Position numbers and translations under genes: made by a program. The notes beneath the pieces are model-generated. The model was not told the origin of the DNA. It made no database searches and saw only the letters and a list, made by a program, of their open reading frames with translations. DNA of 13,087 nucleotides from NCBI GenBank assembly GCA_903951185.1, contig CAJBBC010000133.1, forward strand, positions 1-13,087, given 5' to 3'. This document shows positions 1-6,853 of this stretch, in pieces; within the stretch, counting starts at the first letter, position 1; every line of letters begins with the position of its first letter. This DNA comes from an uncultured Actinomycetes bacterium (GTDB lineage: Bacteria; Actinomycetota; Actinomycetes; S36-B12; UBA5976).

Positions 1-451
1 GTGAATAGCCAGCCAGCGATAAAGCTCTAAGCAAATATGCATCCAGAATTAAAGTTGAATTATGTTCACCTGAAACTAAAGTTCGAAGTGCACCGACTAA
101 AAGTAAATACTGTGCTTCAGCAGCAACGGATTCTTCAGAAGTAAGACGCTCGGCAGTCTCTAGCATGGTTTGACCGGCAGTCCAAAGAGTGTAGTCAATC
201 GCTAAGTCTTGGCCATATGCATTTAATGACTCAGCTTGGGTAATAATGTCGAGGTTTTTACCTTCATACATTAGTAACTCAACTCGGCTAAATGGTTCTA
301 AGCGAGCACCAAATTTACTTTTAGTCCGTCTAACGCCTTTGGCGACAGCTCTAACTTTGCCTCTTTCTCGCGTCAAGAAAGTAATGATTCGATCTGCCTC
401 GCCTAATTTATGTGTTCTAAGCACAATGGCTTCAACTCGATAACTAGGCAT
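1..451 (-). CDS. recO: DNA repair protein RecO, N-terminal part (cut by the left edge)
   Basis: RecO works with RecF and RecR to load RecA onto SSB-coated single-stranded DNA at gaps. I translated the minus strand from the ATG at 451-449 and the frame stays open for 150 codons to the window edge. The product begins MPSYRVEAIVLRTHKLGEAD and continues with DRIITFLTRERGK, AVAKGVRRTKSKFGARLEPF and a later LNAYGQDLAIDYT stretch. This is the classic RecO OB-fold start, followed by the first part of the helical domain. The family is usually about 240-250 residues, so roughly 100 C-terminal residues lie outside, including any zinc-finger cysteines. An in-frame TGA lies four codons upstream of this ATG, so no longer start exists. 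No clear Shine-Dalgarno precedes it. In many actinobacteria recO follows era directly; here an opposite-strand gene separates them. Confidence 0.95.
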   Translation of the reverse strand, partial: MPSYRVEAIVLRTHKLGEADRIITFLTRERGKVRAVAKGVRRTKSKFGARLEPFSRVELLMYEGKNLDIITQAESLNAYGQDLAIDYTLWTAGQTMLETAERLTSEESVAAEAQYLLLVGALRTLVSGEHNSTLILDAYLLRALSLAGYS

Positions 452-505
452 AGGTCTATGGTGTCATGACTAGTGAGTAAAACTGAGATCGGGTAACGTC
501 AAGGT
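452..505. promoter_or_regulatory. Divergent intergenic region between recO and the AI-2E family gene
   Basis: These 54 bases must hold the start signals for two divergent genes. On the plus strand, TAACGT at 494-499 fits the TAnnnT form of a -10 box and ends 6 bases before the ATG at 506. That spacing suits a leaderless transcript starting at the ATG itself. The only purine run, AAGG at 501-504, is too close to the ATG to act as a Shine-Dalgarno. On the minus strand, TTGACG (502-497) resembles a -35 box, and 17 bases further lies TACTCA (479-474), a poor -10. No terminator or operator is evident. All of this is motif reading without experimental support. Confidence 0.35.
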
Positions 506-1609
506 ATGGATGAAATTACTAATTCAGGTAAAAGCTCAACGAACTTGATTGGTCTTGATCAGAAAAGTTTAAATCGCACACTTCGGACCATCACTTTTTG
601 GGTTATCGGCCTGATGGTTTCACTCTGGGTATTTCAACAAAATCGTGACTTTGTCTTTCTATTACTACTTGCCTGGCTAGCCGCGATTGCAATGGATCCA
701 GCCGCCGATTGGTTAACTAACAAAGGTTTGAAACGTGGAGCGGCCGTCGGATTGGTCCTACTACTTGTCGTAGTTTTCATTATTGGCTTCTTAGCTTTAT
801 TTGGCGGCTTGCTTTTTTCACAAGCCACTTCGTTAGTAGATGAGATACCGATTGTCGTTAACAACTTAGTGAATTGGCTCAACACAACTTTTGATTTAAC
901 ACTTAATCCAAGTGAGATAGAACAATCTTTGAACTTAAGTCCTGAACAAATTGCTAATTGGGCTGGCAACTTTGCTGGTGGTGTTGTTGGAGTTATTTCT
1001 GGGTTCTTTGGTGCAATTTTTCAACTACTGACTTTAATCCTTTTTGCTTACTACTTTGCTGCTGAAGGCACCCGAGTGCGACAAACAATTGGACGTTGGT
1101 TAAGCCAGTCAGCTCAAGAAGTTTTTGTTACAACCTGGGATATTGCAGTTCAAAAAACAGGTGGCTTTGTTGCCACAAAACTTTTTCTCGCGATTCTCTC
1201 GGCTTTTGCTCATGGCATCTTCTTTGCAGCAATAGGTGTGCCTTACTGGCTACCGATGGCATTAATCACTGGGATCACTAGCCAATTTATTCCAGCTGTC
1301 GGAACTTACTTAGGAATATTGATTCCGACTATCTTTACTTTGTTCAATGAACCACTAGATGCAGTCTGGATTATTATTTTCGCCTCTATTTACCAGCAGT
1401 TTGAAAATTACATTTTGTCGCCAAGGATAAGTAAGCGAATGATGGACATACATCCGGCTATCGCATTCGCTTCAGTGATTATTTTCGCTAATTTATTTGG
1501 TGCTGCTGGCGCTTTAATTGGTATCCCAGTTGCTGCCGCGATTGTGGCGGTATCCGATACTTATGGGCGACGCCATGAACTAATCCCGGCACTAAATGGT
1601 GAGAGTTAG
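506..1609 (+). CDS. AI-2E (PerM/UPF0118) family membrane protein
   Basis: A 367-residue inner-membrane protein of the AI-2E exporter superfamily, whose members have been linked to autoinducer-2 export or ion/proton antiport; the substrate cannot be read from sequence. Hydrophobic segments lie near residues 31-45, 49-63, 78-104, 157-185, 224-245, 249-280, 286-297 and 318-350. A soluble loop of about 50 residues (105-156) follows the first group, as is normal for the family. Family signatures are PAVGTYLGILIP (263-274), the ENYILSPRI stretch (300-308) and the C-terminal GAAGALIGIPVAA (332-344). Length is typical. It is the only plus-strand gene here and lies between era and reco-side sequence. 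Its TAG stop overlaps the era stop by four bases tail-to-tail. Translation is likely leaderless or weakly initiated because no usable Shine-Dalgarno is present. Family assignment is firm; transport function is not. Confidence 0.9.
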   Translation: MDEITNSGKSSTNLIGLDQKSLNRTLRTITFWVIGLMVSLWVFQQNRDFVFLLLLAWLAAIAMDPAADWLTNKGLKRGAAVGLVLLLVVVFIIGFLALFGGLLFSQATSLVDEIPIVVNNLVNWLNTTFDLTLNPSEIEQSLNLSPEQIANWAGNFAGGVVGVISGFFGAIFQLLTLILFAYYFAAEGTRVRQTIGRWLSQSAQEVFVTTWDIAVQKTGGFVATKLFLAILSAFAHGIFFAAIGVPYWLPMALITGITSQFIPAVGTYLGILIPTIFTLFNEPLDAVWIIIFASIYQQFENYILSPRISKRMMDIHPAIAFASVIIFANLFGAAGALIGIPVAAAIVAVSDTYGRRHELIPALNGES

Positions 1610-2514
1610 AAACCTAATCGATTTAGTTGTTTAGGATCGCGTTGCCAATCTTTGGCAACTTTGACGCGTAGATCCAGAAATACTGGAACTCCTAAAATCT
1701 TGCTAATTGCTTCCCTAGCTGTGGTGCCAACTTCTTTTAGTCGGCTACCATTCCGACCAATCACAATATGTTTTTGGCTTTCGCGTTCTACATAGATGAA
1801 AGCAAAAATATCCATCAGCGGTTTGTCTTCTGCGCGATCAGCGCGCATATTCATTTCATCTACCACTACAGCAATCGAATGTGGAAGTTCATCGTGAACG
1901 CCTTCCAAGGCAGCCTCACGGATTAACTCGGCAATTAATATTTGCTCGGGTTCATCGGTTAAATTGCCATCCGGATAAAGTATTGCACCTTCCGGTAATT
2001 GCTCTAACAATAAATTACTTAATAGATCAATTTGAATATCATCAACTGCCGAAACTGGAACAACATGTTCCCACTCAAAGCCAAGTTCAGTACCAAGTTT
2101 GCTTACAGCCAGTAATTGTTCACCAACTGCTTGACGATCAGCGGTATCAATCTTGGTTACCACAGCAAACTTCTTAGCTTTACGGATCTGCCCAATTTGC
2201 TCGGCTATGTAGCGATCGCCAGGGCCAATTGCCTCATTTGCTGGAAAACACATAATTATCAAATCAACTTCAGAAAGTGTGTCTGAAACTAATGCATTTA
2301 ACCGCTCACCTAATAAGGTGCGCGGCCGATGTATTCCAGGTGTATCAACCAGAATCAATTGCCCATCAGGTCGATTTACAATTCCGCGAATAGTGTGTCT
2401 AGTGGTCTGTGGTCGATCTGAAGTTATCGCAACTTTTTGACCAACTAGTGCATTAGTTAAAGTCGATTTACCAACATTCGGTCGACCGACAATACACGCA
2501 AAACCACTACGCAT
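1606..2514 (-). CDS. era: GTPase Era, 30S ribosome assembly factor
   Basis: Era is an essential GTPase that binds the 3' end of 16S rRNA through a KH domain and checks late 30S maturation. The 302-residue product has the full set of motifs: G1 GRPNVGKS (10-17), the G2 region with TTRHTIRG (37-44), G3 DTPG (57-60), G4 TKID (120-123) and G5 VSA (154-156). A C-terminal KH domain follows, with the GxxG loop GRNG at 253-256. TKID instead of NKxD at G4 is a variant I recall from actinobacterial Era proteins, so it is not damage. The ATG lies inside the 3' end of the EamA gene (8-base overlap), which suggests translational coupling. The stop TAA overlaps the stop of the convergent AI-2E gene. Length matches the family. 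Confidence 0.97.
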   Translation of the reverse strand: MRSGFACIVGRPNVGKSTLTNALVGQKVAITSDRPQTTRHTIRGIVNRPDGQLILVDTPGIHRPRTLLGERLNALVSDTLSEVDLIIMCFPANEAIGPGDRYIAEQIGQIRKAKKFAVVTKIDTADRQAVGEQLLAVSKLGTELGFEWEHVVPVSAVDDIQIDLLSNLLLEQLPEGAILYPDGNLTDEPEQILIAELIREAALEGVHDELPHSIAVVVDEMNMRADRAEDKPLMDIFAFIYVERESQKHIVIGRNGSRLKEVGTTAREAISKILGVPVFLDLRVKVAKDWQRDPKQLNRLGF

Positions 2515-3424
2515 TGGTGGCTACTTTCTCAGTTTTAGAACCTTTTGGATTTCTTGATTCAGCTATGCCTAAGTAAAGCAATGCGATCAAAATAATTCCA
2601 GCACCAACCCAGCCACGCAAACCCATCGGCTCGCTTAATAAAAAGACTCCCCAAATTGTAGCTAAAACCGGTTCAGCTAATGTCATCGTTGAAACAGTAC
2701 CTGGCGATAAATGGGTTATGCCATTGCCAAAGAAAATGTAAGCAAGTCCAGTTGTAGCCAATCCTAAGTAAACAACCAAGAAGACGTCGGTGGGTTTAGT
2801 AATCCAACTGCTTGTTGTGGCAACAATTGGAATTGAAAGTAGTGAGCCAATGCCAAAGGAAACTGCCAACACTTCAGCGCCCGAAACCCCAATTCGCTTC
2901 ACAATTTGCACACCGTAAACCGTCATCACCGCGTACATATTTCCAGCCATAAACACGGCGAATAATCCAATTGGATCAACGGAGCCGCTAAAGCCAGTTA
3001 GTAACCCTAAGCCGATGATTGCTAAAACTGTTGACTTGGCCCAGGCACGCGAAGGTTTCCCAGTACCGATTGCCCAGCCAAGTAACCCCGAAAGGAATGG
3101 GGCTAAGGCAAGTGACCCAAGTGTGCCCAATGCCACGCCAATTCGCGATGCTCCGAAGAAAAATGCAATTTGATACAACAGAGTTGAACTGCCAATAACC
3201 CAGATAACTGGAAGTCGCACCAATTGCTTTATTCCAGCAGAGCCATATCTAAATCTTGCGTAAATTAGCAAAGTTAGCCCGCCGAGAAAAACTCGCCAAG
3301 ATCCAACTGAAATAGGTGTGCCTGGGAAATCTAATAGAGACCGGGTTGCTGCACTGGTACTAAATAAAAAACCGGCAAAAACTACCGAAAGCATAGCTAG
3401 TTTTAATTGTCTAGAACTACTCAA
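2507..3424 (-). CDS. EamA-family (DMT superfamily) transporter
   Basis: A 305-residue inner-membrane protein with about ten hydrophobic helices arranged as two EamA repeats. Such proteins export amino acids, metabolites or related small molecules; the substrate is unknown here. The second repeat carries the family hallmark TLAEPVLATIWGVFLLSEPM (248-267), followed by the last helix near 271-287. The first repeat shows SVGSWRVFLGGLTLLIY (39-55) and GTLGSLALAPFLSGLLGW (100-117). The start is a TTG at 3424-3422 that overlaps the TGA of the preceding gene as TTGA, the pattern of coupled reinitiation. An alternative ATG lies at codon 11. No Shine-Dalgarno is visible. The gene sits between the deaminase-like gene and era, where most actinobacteria have no transporter, so it looks like a lineage-specific insertion into the operon. 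The tail after residue 289 is polar. Confidence 0.9.
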   Translation of the reverse strand: MSSSRQLKLAMLSVVFAGFLFSTSAATRSLLDFPGTPISVGSWRVFLGGLTLLIYARFRYGSAGIKQLVRLPVIWVIGSSTLLYQIAFFFGASRIGVALGTLGSLALAPFLSGLLGWAIGTGKPSRAWAKSTVLAIIGLGLLTGFSGSVDPIGLFAVFMAGNMYAVMTVYGVQIVKRIGVSGAEVLAVSFGIGSLLSIPIVATTSSWITKPTDVFLVVYLGLATTGLAYIFFGNGITHLSPGTVSTMTLAEPVLATIWGVFLLSEPMGLRGWVGAGIILIALLYLGIAESRNPKGSKTEKVATNA

Positions 3425-3753
3425 TTTGAATCAATTCGTTGACCTTGTAAATCAACTAAATAAATTGCAGATGTTGGGCCAGCAAAATTTGTGATGATCG
3501 AACGATCACGAGCAGTTAATTCTTTTTCGCTACAGATCACAATTGCTTCAATACCCACTGCCCCTGAGGCAATCGCTTGTGCCACCGTGATTTCGACAGC
3601 TGATAAAGAAAGAAAACTTTTGTCTACCTCAGCGCTTGCATAAGTACGGCCGGTAGTGTCACGCAAAGCTGCACTGCTTTTAGCATTTACTCGACTACGC
3701 GCACCTTTTGCTAGCGTTACTAATTTCTCATCTTCAGCAGTCCAGTTATTCAT
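3421..3753 (-). CDS. Cytidine-deaminase-like protein without zinc ligands
   Basis: A 110-residue soluble protein matching a small family found between corC and era in actinobacteria and often labelled cytidine deaminase (mycobacterial Rv2365c is the relative I recall). Resemblance lies in the layout: an early helix KLVTLAKGAR, then AALRDTTGRTYASAEV in the position of the deaminase strand-turn, a long helix AVEITVAQAIASGA, then IEAIVICSEKE. True cytidine deaminases bind zinc through a Cys/His-Ala-Glu motif and a PCxxC motif. This protein has no histidine and only one cysteine, in IVICSE, so zinc-dependent deamination is not possible by the known mechanism. I chose the ATG at 3753-3751; a TTG one codon earlier is possible. 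The gene overlaps the corC stop by eight bases and its TGA overlaps the TTG of the transporter. Its true role is unknown. Confidence 0.8.
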   Translation of the reverse strand: MNNWTAEDEKLVTLAKGARSRVNAKSSAALRDTTGRTYASAEVDKSFLSLSAVEITVAQAIASGAVGIEAIVICSEKELTARDRSIITNFAGPTSAIYLVDLQGQRIDSN

Positions 3754-5038
3754 CAAGGTCGACCGATTCGGTTTCGCTAAATGTATCTAGTGTTACCAGC
3801 ACAGTACTTATCCGGTTGCGGCGGCCTACGGCCGATTCTGCAGTAAGGATGTAATCGCCAATATCTACTTGAGCTCCAGAAATTGGCACAATTCCAAGTC
3901 GTTTTGCCATCAGACCAGTAACAGTATCAACGCCATCGGAATCAATTTCAATTTCAAGTAGTTCGGCTAAATCATCGATGTGTAGGCGTGAACTGATTCG
4001 ATATTCACCATTACCAAGATCTTCAATGTCGGGCGCGGCCACATCAAACTCATCCGAAATTTCGCCGACTATTTCTTCCAGCACATCTTCAATAGTTACT
4101 AATCCAGCAGTACCACCGTATTCATCAACTAAAACAGCCAAGTGAGTTCGAGCAGCTTGCATATCTCTTAGTAGCTCATCGGCAAGTCGAGAGTCTGGCA
4201 CTAAATAAGCTGGGCGCATTAAATCTAAAACTCGCTCGGTTGTTTGAGACTCACTGTGTTCAAAAATGCGTCGAGCTATATCTTTAAGGTAAATAACCCC
4301 AACAATGTCGTCAATACTTTCGCCCACTACTGGAATTCTTGAGTACCCGGAACGAAGTCCAAGTGACATAGCTTGGCGAAGGGTTTTTGTGCTTTCAACC
4401 CAAACCATTTCGGTGCGCGGAACCATAACTTCACGGGCCACCGTGTCACCGAGTTCAAAAACCGAGTGAATCATTTGTCGTTCTTCGTCTTCAATAACTG
4501 AGTCAGCGCCTGCCATATCGACTAGCTCGCGGAGTTCAGCTTGGGTAGAGAATGGGCCCTCGCGGAAACCTTTACCCGGAGTGATTGCATTTCCGATGGC
4601 GATAAACAGTCGACTAAACGGATGGAGAAAAACTGTGATTATGCGTACTAATGGGAGTGTTGCTAATGCGATTTTTTCTGGCGATTGACGACCAAGTGTC
4701 TTTGGTGCAACACCCAAGAAAATATAACCAACTACCACCATCGAAAAACCAGCAGCAAAAACAGAAGTTAGATTTGGTCCAATTAGTGTCGAGAGTGTGT
4801 CGGTAACCAACACGATTGAAATTGTGGAAAGTGATAAGTGTGCAAAAAGTAATGCATTTACATATTTTGCTCGGTGATCCAGCATCTTAAATAAGATGGC
4901 AGCCAGGCGATTTCCATCTTTCTTTAATAACTCAATAGTTGAACGGCTAACTCTAGTTAGCGCAGTTTCGGCGGCTACAAGCACACTCGCCAGTGCCACC
5001 AATAAAAAGGCAATCACGAGTGTTGAAGAATTAAACAT
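3746..5038 (-). CDS. CNNM/CorC-family membrane protein with CBS pair (hemolysin-like)
   Basis: A 430-residue membrane protein with three parts: an N-terminal DUF21/CNNM transmembrane domain (about residues 1-160), a CBS pair (about 200-330) and a C-terminal CorC_HlyC domain (about 340-420). Helices fall near 5-25, 60-80, 92-112 and 125-150. The linker has the family sequence VMVPRTEM (205-211). The CBS region shows GYSRIPVVGE (231-240) and DEYGGTAGLVTIEDVLEEIV (305-324). Relatives transport or sense Mg2+ or Co2+, and the CBS pair commonly binds nucleotide. Where many CNNM proteins have GExxPK in the membrane domain, this one reads LGVAPKTLGR (108-117), so the acidic residue is absent. I recall similar forms in actinobacteria. 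AGAGGA at 5052-5047, eight bases before the ATG, is a good ribosome site. The stop of ybeY overlaps the start as TAATG. Confidence 0.93.
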   Translation of the reverse strand: MFNSSTLVIAFLLVALASVLVAAETALTRVSRSTIELLKKDGNRLAAILFKMLDHRAKYVNALLFAHLSLSTISIVLVTDTLSTLIGPNLTSVFAAGFSMVVVGYIFLGVAPKTLGRQSPEKIALATLPLVRIITVFLHPFSRLFIAIGNAITPGKGFREGPFSTQAELRELVDMAGADSVIEDEERQMIHSVFELGDTVAREVMVPRTEMVWVESTKTLRQAMSLGLRSGYSRIPVVGESIDDIVGVIYLKDIARRIFEHSESQTTERVLDLMRPAYLVPDSRLADELLRDMQAARTHLAVLVDEYGGTAGLVTIEDVLEEIVGEISDEFDVAAPDIEDLGNGEYRISSRLHIDDLAELLEIEIDSDGVDTVTGLMAKRLGIVPISGAQVDIGDYILTAESAVGRRNRISTVLVTLDTFSETESVDLDE

Positions 5039-5508
5039 TAAGAGATTCCTCTACGATTTCTTTCAATTTCCCAGTCCAAAAGTAGTTGGGCCTGTAAACC
5101 AAACATAACTTTATGTTCATCAGGTTCGGCATGATCATGACCGAGTAAATGCAAAATTCCGTGGGTTAGTAAGAGTCGCAATTCAACTTCAGTTGTATGT
5201 CCAGCGCTCACTGCTTGGCGGATGGCAACTTCTGGGCAGATCACAACATCGCCAAGTATTCCCTCTGCACTTAGTTCATCTTTAGTGCCTGCTCTGAGCT
5301 CATCCATGGGAAAACTTAGGACATCTGTGCTTCCAGGTTCATCCATAAAACGTTCATGCAAAGTAGCCATCGCAACTTCGCCAACTAGCATTACTGAAAG
5401 TTCAGCAGCTGGATTTATATGTAGCTGCTTAAGCATGAAATTTGCTTGGTCAATTAACTCTTTTTCATCGACTTCAAAATCAGACTCATTTGCTACGTCT
5501 ATCGACAT
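5038..5508 (-). CDS. ybeY: Endoribonuclease YbeY, 16S rRNA maturation
   Basis: YbeY is a zinc-dependent single-strand endoribonuclease needed for 16S rRNA 3' end processing and, with RNase R, for ribosome quality control. The 156-residue product carries the family motif HGILHLLGHDH at 116-126, giving zinc ligands H116, H120 and H126. It also has the upstream family sequence GSTDVLSFPMDE (59-70) and GDVVICPEVA (86-95). Length is normal. The ATG lies two bases after the phoH stop, with only a weak purine stretch (AAGAAG) before it, and the TAA overlaps the corC ATG by one base. The neighbours phoH and corC are the standard companions of ybeY, and the link to era fits a shared role at the 16S 3' end. 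Confidence 0.96.
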   Translation of the reverse strand: MSIDVANESDFEVDEKELIDQANFMLKQLHINPAAELSVMLVGEVAMATLHERFMDEPGSTDVLSFPMDELRAGTKDELSAEGILGDVVICPEVAIRQAVSAGHTTEVELRLLLTHGILHLLGHDHAEPDEHKVMFGLQAQLLLDWEIERNRRGIS

Positions 5509-5510
5509 AT

Positions 5511-6491
5511 CTAGCGCTTCTTACTTTTTAGTTCATCAAATCGGCTGTAAGCATCTACTATTTGTCCAACTAGCTTATGTCGAACCACATCTTGCGACGT
5601 TAACTCGCAAAAAGTCACATTTTCTATGTCAGTCAAAATATCGCGAACAACTTTTAATCCACTTGATGTTCCTGATGGAAGATCAACTTGGGTCACATCA
5701 CCAGTAATTACCATTGTTGAGCCGAAGCCAAGTCGAGTAAGGAACATCTTCATCTGCTCAGGTGAAGTATTCTGAGCTTCATCCAAAATAATGAATGCAT
5801 CATTTAGTGTACGGCCTCGCATGTATGCCAATGGCGCAACTTCAATAGTTCCGCTGGTCATTAATCGTGGAATTGAGTCAGCATCAACCATGTCATGTAA
5901 AGCGTCATATAGCGGGCGTAAGTACGGATCAATTTTTTCACTTAAAGTTCCAGGTAGGAAGCCCAGGCGCTCGCCGGCTTCAACAGCAGGTCGAGTAAGA
6001 ATAATTCGAGAAACTTTCTTACTTTGTAGAGCTTGAACTGCTTTAGCAACAGCTAAATAAGTTTTACCAGTGCCTGCTGGGCCAACGCCGAAAACAATTG
6101 TGTTGTTATCAATCGCGTCAACATAATGTTTCTGATTTAGCGTCTTAGCCCTAATCGCTTTACCGCGATTTGAAAGAATATTTGCAGTTAACACATCAGC
6201 TGGACGAATGTCACTGCGCAGCATAGTTATTGAGCGTTCTACTGCATCAGCTGATAAACCTTGACCAGTTCTGAGCACAACTAACATCTCGCTAATTAAT
6301 TGTTCGATTAACTTAACGCTGGCTGGTGGACCGTCTAAAGTGATTTCGTTTCCACGAACCATTAGAACTACATCAGGAAAAGCTCGCTCAATTACTTTTA
6401 CTAACTCATCGCGAGCGCCAATTACTGAAACCATTGGAGTGGAAGTCGGCACCACTACGACAGTGTGGACAGGTGCAATAGATAAAGTCAT
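5511..6491 (-). CDS. PhoH-family ATPase (PhoH-like protein)
   Basis: A 326-residue cytosolic P-loop ATPase of the PhoH/YbeZ family, commonly encoded beside ybeY and thought to work with it in RNA metabolism. The N-terminal third (about 10-75) fits the KH-like region of the actinobacterial and firmicute PhoH type. The ATPase domain shows Walker A GPAGTGKT (137-144), the LTRPAVEAGERLGFLPG stretch (165-181), Walker B FIILDEAQN (233-241) and a TGDVTQVDLP sensor segment (263-272). All catalytic positions appear intact. The gene starts 18 bases after the HIT stop, the widest gap within the run from hrcA to era. No Shine-Dalgarno precedes the ATG, but a good -10-like hexamer does (see separate entry). 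Family assignment is firm; the exact RNA substrate is unknown. Confidence 0.95.
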   Translation of the reverse strand: MTLSIAPVHTVVVVPTSTPMVSVIGARDELVKVIERAFPDVVLMVRGNEITLDGPPASVKLIEQLISEMLVVLRTGQGLSADAVERSITMLRSDIRPADVLTANILSNRGKAIRAKTLNQKHYVDAIDNNTIVFGVGPAGTGKTYLAVAKAVQALQSKKVSRIILTRPAVEAGERLGFLPGTLSEKIDPYLRPLYDALHDMVDADSIPRLMTSGTIEVAPLAYMRGRTLNDAFIILDEAQNTSPEQMKMFLTRLGFGSTMVITGDVTQVDLPSGTSSGLKVVRDILTDIENVTFCELTSQDVVRHKLVGQIVDAYSRFDELKSKKR

Positions 6492-6498
6492 TAATTCA

Positions 6499-6504
6499 AT
6501 TCTA
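6499..6504 (-). promoter_or_regulatory. Candidate -10 box for a leaderless phoH transcript
   Basis: On the minus strand TAGAAT lies seven bases before the phoH ATG and matches five of six positions of TATAAT. No Shine-Dalgarno is present between it and the ATG. Leaderless genes in actinobacteria show just this spacing between a TAnnnT box and the start codon. There is no convincing -35 box (TTGGCC lies upstream at 15-base spacing). Chance occurrence in AT-rich DNA cannot be excluded. Confidence 0.35.
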
Positions 6505-6509
6505 AATGC

Positions 6510-6851
6510 TTATCCAGGGGGCCAAGTCAGGGTTCGCCCGCCAAGTACGTGGAAGTGCACATGTTCAACGGATTGTCCACCGTCTGACCCTGTATTTGTA
6601 ACAATTCGATAGCCCTGAGCCAAACCCTCAAGTGCTGCAACATCGGTGGCAGCTTGTAGAACCTGAGCGGCAATTACTTGGTTGCTATTTGCTAGTTGGG
6701 CTACGTTATCGAAATGCTCACGCGAAATAACGACTACATGTGTTGGTGCTTGTGGTGCAATATCCCGAAATGCAAGTACTGACTCAGTTTCAAGAACTAT
6801 TTGGGCTGGAATCTCACCTGCAGAAATTTTACAAAAAAGACAGTCAGACAT
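6510..6851 (-). CDS. HIT-family (histidine triad) nucleotide-binding hydrolase
   Basis: A 113-residue cytosolic protein of the HINT branch, which hydrolyses nucleoside phosphoramidates and similar AMP-linked substrates. The catalytic triad motif is HVHFHVLGG with histidines at 97, 99 and 101. The N-terminus reads MSDCLFCKI, with the C4-x2-C7 pair that together with H46 (REHFDN) is commonly a zinc site in bacterial HINT proteins. GYRIVTNTGSDGGQSVEH (80-97) is the standard strand before the triad. I place the start at the ATG at 6851-6849, not at an in-frame ATG six codons earlier, because AGGAG sits five bases before it and MSDCLFC is the usual family start. It begins two bases after the rsmE stop. 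Its specific substrate cannot be told. Confidence 0.94.
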   Translation of the reverse strand: MSDCLFCKISAGEIPAQIVLETESVLAFRDIAPQAPTHVVVISREHFDNVAQLANSNQVIAAQVLQAATDVAALEGLAQGYRIVTNTGSDGGQSVEHVHFHVLGGRTLTWPPG

Positions 6852-6853
6852 TT

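Noticed and set aside
634..969. Minus-strand open frame of 111 codons
   Set aside because: It is antisense to the AI-2E gene, has low-complexity Ser/Lys/Ala composition, no recognisable domain and no ribosome site.
1881..2177. Plus-strand open frame of 98 codons
   Set aside because: It is antisense to era, whose GTPase motifs cover the same bases.
5222..5707. Plus-strand open frame of 161 codons
   Set aside because: It runs antisense across ybeY and the end of phoH, both firmly identified. Its serine-rich translation is the usual mirror of real coding sequence.
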